64,000 nucleotides of DNA from an uncultured Saprospiraceae bacterium. GTDB taxonomy: Bacteria; Bacteroidota; Bacteroidia; Chitinophagales; Saprospiraceae. Location: contig CALLWB010000017.1 of the NCBI GenBank assembly GCA_938016265.1, positions 110,299-174,298 of the forward strand. The letters run 5' to 3'. Every line of letters begins with the position of its first letter. Positions within the stretch are counted from its first letter, which is position 1. The notes beneath the pieces were generated by a model. It was not told the DNA's origin, made no database searches, and saw nothing but the letters and a program-made list of their open reading frames with translations. Below are positions 18,123 to 27,049 of this stretch, one piece after another. A program made the position numbers and the translations under genes.

Positions 18123-18989
18123 CTATTGACCTAAGTATGATCGGAGGGCATTTTTGTTGAAAGATTTTCTCAATCTTCTGATCGCTCTTTCTTTTATTTG
18201 GCGCACTCGCTCTCTGGTAAGATTGTACAAATCGCCAATCTCTTCTAGGGTAAGAGAACTATGCCCATTCAATCCGTAATAACACGATAGTACTTCGTTT
18301 TCTCTTGGTGTGAGTATAGATAGTCCTTGATTGACCTCATCTTTCAGGGACGTTTTCATTAAGTCGCCATCAGGACTGGTTTCGTCATTGTACATAACAT
18401 CCAGAAGAGTGGAGTCTCCTTCCTCGCCTTTTATCGGAGCGTCAAAAGAGGCATGACGGCCATTTCCTTTTAACATATTAGTAACTTCTTTTGGACTGAT
18501 ATCCAGAAGTTCGGCAATTTCTTCAGGGCTTGGTTCTCTTTCAAATTCTTGTTGAAAATTCAGGTACGCTTCGTTTATCTTGTTGTAAGAACCAACTTTA
18601 TTTAGTGGCAGGCGTACAATTCTAGAGTATTCTACAATTGCTTGCAAAATGGATTGGCGAATCCACCAAACTGCGTACGAAATAAATTTAAATCCTTTAG
18701 TTTCGTCAAAACGTTTAGCGGCTTTCATAAGCCCGACATTTCCTTCATTAATTAGATCACTTAGAGAAAGTCCTTGATTTTGATATTGTTTCGCAACAGA
18801 AACTACGAATCGTAGATTGGATTTAGTCATTCTTTCCAACGCTTCTTCGTCTCCTTCGCGGATTCTTCTTGCTAATTCCGCCTCTTCATCTACGGTCAAA
18901 AGATTAATTTTCCCAATATCATTTAGGTATTTATCTAATGCGAGACTCTCTCTAGCGGTTATTTTATTTGTTATTTTTAGTTGTCTCAT
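18123..18989 (-). CDS. rpoD: Primary RNA polymerase sigma factor (RpoD/SigA type)
   Basis: The 288-residue protein is a sigma-70 factor with regions 1.2 ([15 protein letters not shown], 18-32), 2 (about 54-125, including [13 protein letters not shown] and [15 protein letters not shown]), 3 (about 135-205) and 4 (about 222-285, with the helix-turn-helix [19 protein letters not shown]). Region 1.1 and the long non-conserved insert of proteobacterial RpoD are absent, as is usual for the primary sigma factor of Bacteroidota, which recognises TTG-N19-TAnnTTTG promoters. Several promoters of that form occur in this window. The start is the only ATG that preserves the conserved [16 protein letters not shown]-terminus. 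Confidence 0.95.
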   Translation of the reverse strand: MRQLKITNKITARESLALDKYLNDIGKINLLTVDEEAELARRIREGDEEALERMTKSNLRFVVSVAKQYQNQGLSLSDLINEGNVGLMKAAKRFDETKGFKFISYAVWWIRQSILQAIVEYSRIVRLPLNKVGSYNKINEAYLNFQQEFEREPSPEEIAELLDISPKEVTNMLKGNGRHASFDAPIKGEEGDSTLLDVMYNDETSPDGDLMKTSLKDEVNQGLSILTPRENEVLSCYYGLNGHSSLTLEEIGDLYNLTRERVRQIKERAIRRLRKSFNKNALRSYLGQ

Positions 18990-19360
18990 TGATGGAGAAT
19001 TTTATTGTTGTTATAAAGCCTTTACTATTAATACGCTAAAAAATGAAAAAAAGTTGCATACAGGTGAAAAAAAACTTGACTTTTTAAAAAAAACGCTTAA
19101 GTGGCTAAAATATTGATTCTTAATAAGACAAAAACCGTAATCACTGGGTTGTTTGGAAAAATCTGTGACACTAACTAATTGTAATTTTAGGAAAAAATAT
19201 TCATTTCTTACTAATAGAACGTAAAAAGTGGCCAATTCATTCCTTTTTTTCTAAAAAAAAATTCTTCTCTATCAAAAAATGCTTCAAGATCTTTCCCAAA
19301 AAAAAACTCTCTTACCTAAAATTAGGTAAGAGAGATTCTTTTTTATGTAAAACAGAAGTG
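18990..19360. other. Intergenic region, 371 bp, rpoD upstream region
   Basis: This AT-rich stretch holds the rpoD leader and, at its right end, the pnp terminator. No good match to TAnnTTTG was found on the minus strand. A 74-codon open frame at 19011-19235 on the minus strand has no protein-like features. The remainder shows no structure that I can support. Confidence 0.5.
19297..19334 (-). terminator. Rho-independent terminator after pnp
   Basis: A perfect 13-bp stem, CTCTCTTACCTAA/TTAGGTAAGAGAG, has a 2-nt gap at the tip, so the real loop is a few bases larger. Ten T residues follow on the minus strand. It sits 27 bp after the pnp stop codon. Confidence 0.92.
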
Positions 19361-21607
19361 TTAGTCCCTTCTTCTGTCTCTGTTGTCTCTACGATCGTCA
19401 CGTCCTCTTCTGTCTCCTCCACCTCTGTCATCTCTTCTTCTTTCGCGTGGTGCAGGCTCTACATAACCTTCCGGTTTTGGCATAAGGACCTTTCTAGAAA
19501 GTCTGAACTTTCCGGTTTTTGGATCTATCCCGGTTAGTTTTACTTTCATGTTGTCGCCTTCTTTCAATCCAGCAGATTCGATAGAATCGAGACGCGTCCA
19601 GGAAAGTTCAGAAATATGAACCAACCCTGAGCTACCAGCGAAATCTACAAACACACCGTAATTTTGAATAGAACGAACTACAGAATCAAACTCATCTCCA
19701 ACTTCCGGCTCGAATGCAATCGCTTTTACTTTGCCAACTGCATTGTCAATAGACTCTTTGTTGGTACCAGCAATAGTTACAATACCATGGTGCTCGTCTT
19801 CCTCGATAGTGATGATTGTTCCGGTTTCTTTTTGCATTTCCTGAACAATCTTACCACCTGGTCCGATAACTGCACCAATAAAGTTCTTCGCAATTTTTAC
19901 AGTAACCAATCGTGGAGCATGTGGTTTGAAGTCTCCTCTAGGAGCATCAATAACTTCCTCCATCTTATCTAAGATATGGATTCGACCAACTCGTGCCTGC
20001 TCCATAGCAGATTGTAGTAAATCGTATGGAAGACCATCGATTTTAATGTCCATTTGACAAGCACAAATCCCTTTGCGGGTTCCTGTAATTTTGAAGTCCA
20101 TATCTCCAAGGTGATCTTCATCTCCAAGGATGTCTGATAAAACTGCAGATCTCCCTTCACCATCAGTGACCAATCCCATTGCAATACCAGAAACGTGTGA
20201 TTTGATACCAATACCTGCATCCATCATTGCCAGTGAACCAGCGCAAACAGTTGCCATAGAAGAAGAACCATTAGATTCTAAGATATCAGAAACGATTCTT
20301 ACTACATATGGGAATTCTTCTTCGGGTGGTAATACTTTTCTAAGAGAACGGTTGGCCAGATTGGCGTGTCCGATTTCCCGTCTTCCTGGTCCTCTGCTCA
20401 TTCTTGCTTCACCAACTGAATAAGCTGGGAAATTGTAATGAAGGATAAATTTATTTTCCGTACGCTCTAAAGCGTTATCAATCAACTGACGGTCTAGTTT
20501 TGTACCAAGTGTCAAAGAGGCTAGTGCCTGTGTTTCTCCTCTGGTAAATACTGCAGAACCGTGGGTGCTAGGCAGATAGTCTACCTCCGACCAGATATGT
20601 CTGATCTCGTCGAAAGAACGACCATCCAGTCGTTTTTTCTCGGAAAGCATCATCTCCCGGATTACGTTTTTGTTGACTTTACTTAAGTATTTGCTGACGA
20701 AAGGTTTCTTTTCAGCGTATTCTTCTTCGCCATACTTTTCTAATAAGGCTTCTTTTACTTCATCGTTTACCGCAGAGAATTGATCTTTTCTGTCAAATTT
20801 CTCTAGCGCTGCTTGTGCAATCTTAAGATATTTATCAGCTGCTAAAGCTTCTACATCCGCCAATACATCTAAATCTTCTGGTTGCGGTATTACATCTCTC
20901 TTCACTGTTGCTTTTTCACCAACCTTTTGCGCTAGATCAAGCTGTGCCTGACATTGTACTTTGATTGCTTCATGACCAACTTTTATTGCGGCGATCAAAT
21001 CCTCTTCAGAGCATTCGCTGCACTCTCCTTCTACCATCATTACATTTTCCATGGTTGCTCCCAGGATAATGTTAATGTCGGCCTCTTCCAAGGCAGATTT
21101 AGAAGGGTTTATTACAAATTCGCCATTGATGCGAGCAACTCTTGTTTCAGAGATTGGTCCTGCAAATGGGATATTAGAAACCGAAAGTGCGGCTGAAGCA
21201 GCAAGGGCAGCAAGTGCGTCTGGCATTACATCTTCATCAGCAGAGATAAGGTTAATAATAATTTGTGTTTCGTTTAAATAACCATCAGGGAATAATGGTC
21301 TAAGCACACGGTCTACCAATCGGCAAATCAGAATTTCGTATTCTGAAAGTCTGGCTTCTCTTTTGAAAAAGTTACCAGGGATTCTTCCCGCAGATGCAAA
21401 TTTTTCTTGGTAATCGACGGAAAGAGGAAAGAAACTTTGTCCTTCACGCGCTTCCGTTGCAGAAACTACAGAAGCAAACAACATAGTGTTGCCCATTCTA
21501 ACCACTACTGAACCATTAGCTTGTGCTGCAAGTTTACCTGTTTCAATTGTCACTTCTCTTCCATCAGGTAAGTTGAAAGAAATATCAATAGGAATCTGTT
21601 TTCCCAT
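19361..21607 (-). CDS. pnp: Polyribonucleotide nucleotidyltransferase (PNPase)
   Basis: PNPase degrades RNA 3' to 5' using phosphate and is a trimer in the cytoplasm. The 748-residue protein has two RNase PH domains (about 10-145 and 330-465, the latter with RTENKFILHYNFPAYSVGE and RGPGRREIGH). A KH domain lies at about 565-625 (FIGAVIGPGGKIVQEM), then an S1 domain at about 634-700 (YGVFVDFAGSSGLVHISEL). The last 35 residues form an Arg/Asp/Gly-rich tail (RRDDRGGGDRRGRDD), likely disordered and RNA-binding. It lies downstream of rpsO in the same direction, the widely conserved rpsO-pnp order, but a terminator stands between them, so readthrough would be partial. Confidence 0.97.
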   Translation of the reverse strand: MGKQIPIDISFNLPDGREVTIETGKLAAQANGSVVVRMGNTMLFASVVSATEAREGQSFFPLSVDYQEKFASAGRIPGNFFKREARLSEYEILICRLVDRVLRPLFPDGYLNETQIIINLISADEDVMPDALAALAASAALSVSNIPFAGPISETRVARINGEFVINPSKSALEEADINIILGATMENVMMVEGECSECSEEDLIAAIKVGHEAIKVQCQAQLDLAQKVGEKATVKRDVIPQPEDLDVLADVEALAADKYLKIAQAALEKFDRKDQFSAVNDEVKEALLEKYGEEEYAEKKPFVSKYLSKVNKNVIREMMLSEKKRLDGRSFDEIRHIWSEVDYLPSTHGSAVFTRGETQALASLTLGTKLDRQLIDNALERTENKFILHYNFPAYSVGEARMSRGPGRREIGHANLANRSLRKVLPPEEEFPYVVRIVSDILESNGSSSMATVCAGSLAMMDAGIGIKSHVSGIAMGLVTDGEGRSAVLSDILGDEDHLGDMDFKITGTRKGICACQMDIKIDGLPYDLLQSAMEQARVGRIHILDKMEEVIDAPRGDFKPHAPRLVTVKIAKNFIGAVIGPGGKIVQEMQKETGTIITIEEDEHHGIVTIAGTNKESIDNAVGKVKAIAFEPEVGDEFDSVVRSIQNYGVFVDFAGSSGLVHISELSWTRLDSIESAGLKEGDNMKVKLTGIDPKTGKFRLSRKVLMPKPEGYVEPAPRERRRDDRGGGDRRGRDDRRDNRDRRRD

Positions 21608-21763
21608 TATAATTTTGTTTTATCTAGGAATAAATAAATAGCGAAATCCAGCCAATTGCAGGATTTATCAAGATGCCTTATTCCTGTTCCACATCTTGAA
21701 TTTTGATTATAATACTCGATCAGGATAGAAAATTCCTGATATGATTTACCATTTAGGGGATAT

Positions 21764-21797
21764 AAAAAAAGTGTTCTCTGTTAGGAGAACACTTTTT
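21764..21797 (-). terminator. Rho-independent terminator after rpsO
   Basis: Minus-strand stem with core GTGTTCTC paired to GAGAACAC around a short loop; A- and T-rich arms extend it, and a T7 run follows. It lies 11 bp after the rpsO stop codon. Confidence 0.88.
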
Positions 21798-21807
21798 ATC
21801 TTTTAGA

Positions 21808-22083
21808 TTACTTACGTAATCCTAGTTTTTCAATGAGTGAACGATAGGCGTTGATATCTTTTTTTGCAAGATAGTTTAGTAGTCGTTTTCTGCGACCTAC
21901 CATTTTGATCAACGCTCGTTGACAAGAAAAATCTTTCCGATTTCTTTTTAGGTGTTCGGATAGTTCTTTGATTCGGAATGAGAACAATGCGACTTGAGAT
22001 TGTACTGAGCCACTGTTCGTTTCAGACCCACCGTATTCGGTGTAAATTTCTTTTCTTTTTTCAGGACTTAAATAAACTGCCAT
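21808..22083 (-). CDS. rpsO: 30S ribosomal protein S15
   Basis: S15 binds 16S rRNA early in 30S assembly. The 91-residue product has the family features: SVQSQVALFSFRIKELSEHLK near 27, the RNA-binding block H-L-K-RNRKDFSCQRALIKMVGRRKRLLNYL, and LIEKLGLRK at the end. Length (88-91) is standard. A TAnnTTTG element lies about 62 bp upstream, giving a leader that could hold the translational autoregulation known for S15 elsewhere, but I see no structure that proves it. Confidence 0.98.
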   Translation of the reverse strand: MAVYLSPEKRKEIYTEYGGSETNSGSVQSQVALFSFRIKELSEHLKRNRKDFSCQRALIKMVGRRKRLLNYLAKKDINAYRSLIEKLGLRK

Positions 22084-22144
22084 TTTGATTTTTAATTTTT
22101 AAAAAGTTACCAATCGAGATTACCAGAATCATTTCTTAGCGGTG

Positions 22145-22152
22145 CAAAGGTA
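22145..22152 (-). promoter_or_regulatory. Putative -7 element of the rpsO promoter
   Basis: The minus-strand TACCTTTG is an exact match to TAnnTTTG, 62 bp upstream of the rpsO start codon. No clear TTG at -33 was found. Confidence 0.55.
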
Positions 22153-22287
22153 ATCATATTATATGGTATAAAAAAGATTAAAGTAGTTATTAGTTGTGGA
22201 CATAATAGTTGACGGTGGCACAACCTAGTATAATTTACTGAAAATCAATCAATTAATTTCGACCTAATAAAACATCATTTTATTAAT

Positions 22288-23340
22288 CTAAAGATCAATT
22301 CTACGAGTCCATTCTATTTCAAGTATTAAATCCTGGCCATAAGCTTTCCCCGGTGTTTGAAAACCAGTTTTATAATCACCATCAATTACCTTTTTAGTGA
22401 TTAGCAAGGCGGTCAACGCGGTAAGGGTGTATCCTTCTGGGCCGACAATATTAGCGGTTTTGGTGGCTCCTTTTTTGTTTTTTACTTCCCCCCAGATTAG
22501 ACTTCTGGCCTTTTTTCGTTTAGCTTCTCCCGGGCCTGGTTTTCGTTGATCTACTTTTTTCCTGAGGAAGTTTTTCACCATGTTTGTTCCCAGCAACCAG
22601 CCAAAATAATTTTGCATTTTCATAGATCGAACCATCTTTTTATTGGCTGCCATATAAACCAGAATATTGGGAATACCAGTATTATGGTACGCAGTGGAGA
22701 CATCTCCCCATGGGATCGTTACTCCCAGCAACGTTTTATCATCAAATGGAATTCTTCTGGTTTTGAAGGCTGCCCGGACTGGTATTATCTTTCCGTCTTC
22801 GCGAATAGCTCCTGGTTCTCCCAGATTTTCAACAACCGTTTTGGCAGTTCCCCTAGAAACTCCTCCCCCATCGGAAGCGATACCAAGTTCCAAATGAGTG
22901 GCGTCTGGTAGCTGATTTTTAAGGTAGCTTGCCAAACAGTCTGTTGGGACAACGTCAAACCCTGTTCCAGGCATAATCATTATTCCTTGTTCTTTTGCAC
23001 GGCTATCCAATTGATTGCCCAACTCAAAAATCTCCATCTCCCCTGTAATATCCAAATAGTGCGTCCCTGTATTAAGGCAAGCCTCCATCATTGGTTTGGC
23101 GGTATACTTGAAAGGACCAGCGCAATGCAGCACGACATTTACTCCATCCAGCCCCTTCTCTACCTCTGCAGCATTATCTAACGAAAACACTCTGGATTCC
23201 AGTCCATGTGTTTTAGCAATTGGTTCAATCTTGGACGCTGTTCGACCAGCCACAATTGGGATCAGTCCAAAATCTTGTGCAAATTGAATGATCAATCCAG
23301 CGGTGTATCCGTTTGCTCCGTATAGGAGAAATTTTTTCAT
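22288..23340 (-). CDS. Saccharopine dehydrogenase-like NAD(P)-binding protein
   Basis: The 350-residue protein starts with a Rossmann motif (LLYGANGYTAGLI, residues 5-17), followed by VAGRT and the block VVLHCAGPFKYTAKPMMEACLNTGTHYLD (split across about 69-97). This is typical of the saccharopine dehydrogenase-like family that includes trans-acting enoyl reductases. MIMPGTGFDVVPTDCLA follows near 120. Lysine metabolism is unlikely because the usual C-terminal domain of saccharopine dehydrogenase is not evident. A reductase role in lipid metabolism is possible, and the pccB gene lies just upstream, but the substrate is unknown. Confidence 0.82.
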   Translation of the reverse strand: MKKFLLYGANGYTAGLIIQFAQDFGLIPIVAGRTASKIEPIAKTHGLESRVFSLDNAAEVEKGLDGVNVVLHCAGPFKYTAKPMMEACLNTGTHYLDITGEMEIFELGNQLDSRAKEQGIMIMPGTGFDVVPTDCLASYLKNQLPDATHLELGIASDGGGVSRGTAKTVVENLGEPGAIREDGKIIPVRAAFKTRRIPFDDKTLLGVTIPWGDVSTAYHNTGIPNILVYMAANKKMVRSMKMQNYFGWLLGTNMVKNFLRKKVDQRKPGPGEAKRKKARSLIWGEVKNKKGATKTANIVGPEGYTLTALTALLITKKVIDGDYKTGFQTPGKAYGQDLILEIEWTRRIDL

Positions 23341-23355
23341 AGTAATTATTTATTC

Positions 23356-23384
23356 CAAACTTAATACCCAACTGAGAAAATCAA
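23356..23384 (-). promoter_or_regulatory. Bacteroidota-type promoter of the saccharopine dehydrogenase-like gene
   Basis: On the minus strand TTG (23384-23382) is followed after 18 bp by TAAGTTTG (23363-23356), matching TTG-N17-23-TAnnTTTG. The start codon is 15 bp further on, so the leader would be very short. Confidence 0.65.
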
Positions 23385-23398
23385 TTTTTACATTCCTA

Positions 23399-24940
23399 TT
23401 AAAGTGGAAGATTGCCGTGCTTTTTCTTAGGCAACTTGGCGACTTTATTTTCCAGCATTTTGAAGGCTTTGATCAGTTTTGTTCTGGTATGTTGTGGCTC
23501 AATGATTTCATCGATGAAGCCCCTGCCTGCTGCACGGTAAGGATGGGCGAATTTATCAGCATATTCTGCTTCTTTTTCTTTCAGTTTTTCTGCTGGGTCG
23601 TCGGCTTTTTTTATTTCATTTCTGAAGATGATTTCAGCGGCTCCTTTTGCGCCCATCACGGCGATCTCTGCAGTTGGCCATGCATAGTTTAAGTCGGCTC
23701 CTATATGCTTGGAATTCATCACATCATAGGCACCACCGTATGCTTTTCGCGTAATCACTGTAACCCGAGGCACCGTCGCCTCACTAAATGCGTACAACAA
23801 TTTTGCCCCATTCACAATAATACCATTCCACTCCTGATCAGTGCCTGGTAAAAATCCAGGGACATCGACCAACACGAGCAGCGGAATATTAAAACAATCA
23901 CAAAAACGAACAAACCGAGCTCCCTTCCTTGAACTATTGACATCAAGTACGCCAGCGAGGTAATACGGTTGGTTAGCAACTATCCCTACGCTCCTGCCTC
24001 CAATTCTCGAAAAACCAACCACAATATTCTCCGCAAAATCTTTATGAATTTCCATGAATGAATTTTCATCAATTAAACCATTGATGACTTCTCTCATATC
24101 GTACGGCTGATTTGCATTATCAGGAATAATAGACGCTAAAACATCTCTTGTTTCATCTGTTACTTCGTATTCCAGTTGAGGGGGTTCTTCTTCACAGTTT
24201 TGCGGCATGTAGCTTAGCAGCTGTTTTAATTTCTGGATGCAATCCATATCGTGTGCAGCAGTAAGATGCGTCACTCCAGATTTGACAGAATGAGCAGAAG
24301 CTCCGCCCAACTCTTCTGCGGTAACTTCTTCATTCGTAACTGTTTTTACTACGTTTGGTCCAGTTACAAACATGTAGGAAGTGTTTTCTACCATAACGGT
24401 AAAATCGGTAATGGCAGGTGAGTACACCGCTCCACCAGCACAAGGCCCCATCACTGCAGAAATCTGAGGAATAACGCCTGAAGCGATCGTGTTCCTATAA
24501 AAGATATCAGCATATCCGCCGAGCGATTGGACGCCTTCTTGTATTCTTGCTCCTCCAGAATCGTTTAGTCCAATAAGCGGTGCTCCATTTTGCAACGCGA
24601 GGTCCATGATCTTACAGATTTTTTCGGCGTGTGTTTCAGAAAGAGACCCACCAAAAACAGTAAAGTCCTGAGCAAATACGTAGACCATTCTACCGTCTAC
24701 GGTTCCATACCCAGTGATCACCCCATCGCCATAAAATTTTTGGTTTTCCATACCGAAGTCGGTGCATCGGTGAGTGACCAACATTCCAATTTCTTCGAAA
24801 GACCCTTCATCCATTAAAAAATGAACTCTTTCCCTAGCAGTTAACTTTCCTTTTTTATGCTGTTTTGCGATTCTATCTTCTCCTCCCCCGAGTTTTGCTT
24901 CGGCGATTTTATTGTTTAGAATATTCAGTTTGTCTTTCAC
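23399..24940 (-). CDS. pccB: Acyl-CoA carboxylase, carboxyltransferase (beta) subunit, propionyl-CoA carboxylase type
   Basis: The 513-residue protein has the N- and C-terminal crotonase-like halves of a biotin-dependent carboxyltransferase. Visible blocks are [21 protein letters not shown] near residue 19 (split here), [20 protein letters not shown] near 120, [16 protein letters not shown] near 160 and, in the second half, [13 protein letters not shown] and [14 protein letters not shown]. It moves CO2 from carboxybiotin to propionyl-CoA or a similar acyl-CoA. Length (about 510-520) is standard. The biotin-carrying alpha subunit is not in the window, so the partner must be encoded elsewhere. 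Propionyl-CoA is inferred as substrate from family resemblance. Confidence 0.93.
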   Translation of the reverse strand: MKDKLNILNNKIAEAKLGGGEDRIAKQHKKGKLTARERVHFLMDEGSFEEIGMLVTHRCTDFGMENQKFYGDGVITGYGTVDGRMVYVFAQDFTVFGGSLSETHAEKICKIMDLALQNGAPLIGLNDSGGARIQEGVQSLGGYADIFYRNTIASGVIPQISAVMGPCAGGAVYSPAITDFTVMVENTSYMFVTGPNVVKTVTNEEVTAEELGGASAHSVKSGVTHLTAAHDMDCIQKLKQLLSYMPQNCEEEPPQLEYEVTDETRDVLASIIPDNANQPYDMREVINGLIDENSFMEIHKDFAENIVVGFSRIGGRSVGIVANQPYYLAGVLDVNSSRKGARFVRFCDCFNIPLLVLVDVPGFLPGTDQEWNGIIVNGAKLLYAFSEATVPRVTVITRKAYGGAYDVMNSKHIGADLNYAWPTAEIAVMGAKGAAEIIFRNEIKKADDPAEKLKEKEAEYADKFAHPYRAAGRGFIDEIIEPQHTRTKLIKAFKMLENKVAKLPKKKHGNLPL

Positions 24941-24992
24941 TTGTTGTTAATTGTTATTGGTGTTAATGCTGGAATTGATATGATCTTAGGTG

Positions 24993-25023
24993 CAAATTTA
25001 CAATTCGAAGTGGAGTATACAAA
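24993..25023 (-). promoter_or_regulatory. Bacteroidota-type promoter of pccB
   Basis: On the minus strand TTTG (25023-25020) is followed after 19 bp by TAAATTTG (25000-24993). Both elements match the consensus with ideal spacing. The start codon is 53 bp downstream of the -7 element. Confidence 0.8.
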
Positions 25024-25109
25024 ATGAAAGTGACATGATGGAAATATCCATGATATTAGGACTTCATTTTATATGGAAGTGTTTTAAAATTTCGTGGGAA
25101 AGATGGCAA

Positions 25110-25991
25110 TTAATTACTCTGGAGTTTTTCCTTTTTCTTCCATTTGTAAAACACACCAAAATTGATGGCTGGAGCACCGGCAACATTATTCCCAGAAAAA
25201 GCGCCTGCAAAAGAGGTGGTAATTCCTACATTATCTGTTAGTTCGGAAAACACTTTTAGACCGAAGGCAAAATATTCCTGATTATTTAGATACAATCCAG
25301 TTTGAATATTGCTTGCAGTACCATCACTTGGTTTATTTTTGAACGAATTTAGCATTTCCAGAAAACCAATCAGATATACGTTTCCTAGTATTTTGTAGCC
25401 GCCTTCAATACCTGATTTTACAGAATGGCTAATATTATTTGTTTGAATATTGACTCCAGAAAAAGCATAGGCGTATCCTTTCCCAAAACCACCTCCAATA
25501 CTTAGAGATGGCTTGATTGCCAGTTCTCTGTACCCGCTACGCAAACCTGATAGGCTCTGGTTATCATAGGCACCGGTAGGAATATCGAGCAGCAATTGCC
25601 CAGCAGCTACAAATGATTTATCATAAATTTTTTGACGAATACCTAGTTGAATATCACCTGGTGTGACGCTATTCCCTTCAGGGATGACTGGTGTTGGGCC
25701 GTTGTCTACGATCCCTTTTGCTCCTAGCACTTTGAGCGGAAGGACCGCAATCGCAGTAGTCCCGTTAGTCAATCCATATTCCCCATAAAATTGAACCGTA
25801 TGGTCTGTAATTTTGCGGGCCGTTTCTCTAAATTCACCACCACCTTCAAATAAGCTAGAATACGCGGGCAGAAAAGTGTAAGACAATTGGGTATATCCTT
25901 CTCCTTTTTCTTTAGTCCAGGGACTTTGTGCCTGAGTTTTCATAGTGAATAAGCCACCAACAAACAAAAGACAAAACAATAGATTCTTCAT
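25110..25991 (-). CDS. Exported outer-membrane protein, transporter-like (phenol MetA family resemblance)
   Basis: The 293-residue protein has a signal peptide (1-22, ending TQAQ) followed by amphipathic beta strands with many Gly and aromatic residues. The segments GYTQLSYTFLPAYSSLF, HTVQFYGEYGLTNGTTAIAVLPL, TPGDIQLGIRQKI and GQLLLDIPTGAYDNQ resemble the putative outer-membrane transporters grouped with the phenol meta-pathway (MetA) proteins. That similarity is from pattern memory and is moderate. The direct role is unknown. It is followed by pccB on the same strand 169 bp later, but pccB has its own promoter. Confidence 0.7.
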   Translation of the reverse strand: MKNLLFCLLFVGGLFTMKTQAQSPWTKEKGEGYTQLSYTFLPAYSSLFEGGGEFRETARKITDHTVQFYGEYGLTNGTTAIAVLPLKVLGAKGIVDNGPTPVIPEGNSVTPGDIQLGIRQKIYDKSFVAAGQLLLDIPTGAYDNQSLSGLRSGYRELAIKPSLSIGGGFGKGYAYAFSGVNIQTNNISHSVKSGIEGGYKILGNVYLIGFLEMLNSFKNKPSDGTASNIQTGLYLNNQEYFAFGLKVFSELTDNVGITTSFAGAFSGNNVAGAPAINFGVFYKWKKKEKLQSN

Positions 25992-26051
25992 GAGGTTAAA
26001 TTATATTTTCGCTAATTTATTAAAATAAAAAATCTCAAACTATCGTTTTGC

Positions 26052-26906
26052 TTACAAATTAGTTTTTGATGGGGAATGTTTCCATCTTTTGTGCGACCAA
26101 AGCCAATTTTCTGGATGTTCAACAATCTGTTCTTCTAGCGTTTTTGTGTGAATTTTATTGATTTCGATTGCTTCCATGTTGCCAGATTGCTCGACAAGTT
26201 TTTTCATTCTAAGAATATAATGGCCTCTTGATTGACGTTCTAAGGAGACAAAAATCACGGGATGATTGAATTTTGAAGCGAGTTTTCCTGCTCCAGGCAA
26301 CACTGCAGTTTCTTGATTCAAAAACGTCATCCAGTCTGCACTTTTGGGATTAGAAGGGGACTGATCGCTCACGAAACAATTGACAAACACTTCCTTTTTA
26401 TTATCGAAATAGAATCGAGCGACATCTTTCATGGGCACCATTTTGACACCAAACCGTGATCTTGTTTTGTTGATCAGTTTATCAAAATAGGGGTTACTGA
26501 GAGGCTTATAAACGACGACCATTTGCTGCTTGACAGACAAGGCCGAACTCAGTGCTGCCCATTCCCAATTGCCATAGTGCCCTAGGACAGCGACGACACT
26601 TTGCCGTTGCGCATGGTATTCATCCAGGATCTCTAAGTTAGTGATCAAGCATCGCTTGCTGATTCCAGCCTTACTGATGGTAAAGGACTTTATGGTTTCC
26701 AGAATAATATCACATAAATTTCTATAACAACCAGTGGCAATCTGATCCAGTTCCTTCTTAGTTTTATTTGGGAAAGCATTCCTAAGATTAGTATCAATAA
26801 CCGTCCTTCGGTAGCGGAATAGCCGCATCAGTATCCATCGCAACAAATCAGAAACCATATATAGTAGTCGAAAAGGAAGTATCGAGATCGGATACAAAAA
26901 AATCAA
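26052..26906 (-). CDS. Lipid A biosynthesis acyltransferase (LpxL/HtrB family)
   Basis: The 284-residue protein has an N-terminal membrane anchor (about 1-28) and the family catalytic HX4E motif in GHYGNWEW (His110, Glu115). Further family blocks are MVVVYKPLSNPYFDKLI near 130, the SDQSP block near 178, and ENWLWSHKRWKH at the end. It would add a secondary acyl chain to the lipid A precursor on the inner-membrane face. It is somewhat short but within the Bacteroidota range. The gene starts 143 bp after the methyltransferase gene; a 14-bp tandem repeat fills much of that gap. Confidence 0.9.
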   Translation of the reverse strand: MIFLYPISILPFRLLYMVSDLLRWILMRLFRYRRTVIDTNLRNAFPNKTKKELDQIATGCYRNLCDIILETIKSFTISKAGISKRCLITNLEILDEYHAQRQSVVAVLGHYGNWEWAALSSALSVKQQMVVVYKPLSNPYFDKLINKTRSRFGVKMVPMKDVARFYFDNKKEVFVNCFVSDQSPSNPKSADWMTFLNQETAVLPGAGKLASKFNHPVIFVSLERQSRGHYILRMKKLVEQSGNMEAIEINKIHTKTLEEQIVEHPENWLWSHKRWKHSPSKTNL

Positions 26907-26992
26907 TGCTAATATGTAGGTTACAAATTTTATAATACAATGAATTTAATGAGCATTAAAAGGATAAAAATGCTTCCAAAAGCTGAACCACC

Positions 26993-27048
26993 GAGAGTCG
27001 GACCACGAGAGTCGGACCACGAGAGTCGGACCACGAGAGTCGGACCCA
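26993..27048. repeat. Intergenic tandem repeat, four 14-bp units
   Basis: The unit GAGAGTCGGACCAC occurs three times without change (26993-27006, 27007-27020, 27021-27034), and a fourth copy (27035-27048) differs only in its last two bases. It starts 2 bp beyond the stop codon of the minus-strand methyltransferase and lies upstream of the LpxL-like gene. Its composition is about 64% G+C, clearly above the AT-rich neighbours. No hairpin within the unit and no T tract, so it does not look like a terminator. Confidence 0.95.
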
Positions 27049-27049
27049 A

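Noticed and set aside
19011..19235. 74-codon open frame upstream of rpoD
   Set aside because: Its Phe- and Ser-rich text reflects T-rich DNA; it is better explained as the rpoD upstream region.
22288..23340. Saccharopine dehydrogenase of lysine metabolism
   Set aside because: Only the NAD-binding family pattern fits; the sequence resembles the broader reductase-like group, so a lysine role is not claimed.
26993..27048. The 14-bp tandem repeat as a CRISPR array
   Set aside because: The units touch without spacers, are too short and have no cas genes nearby.
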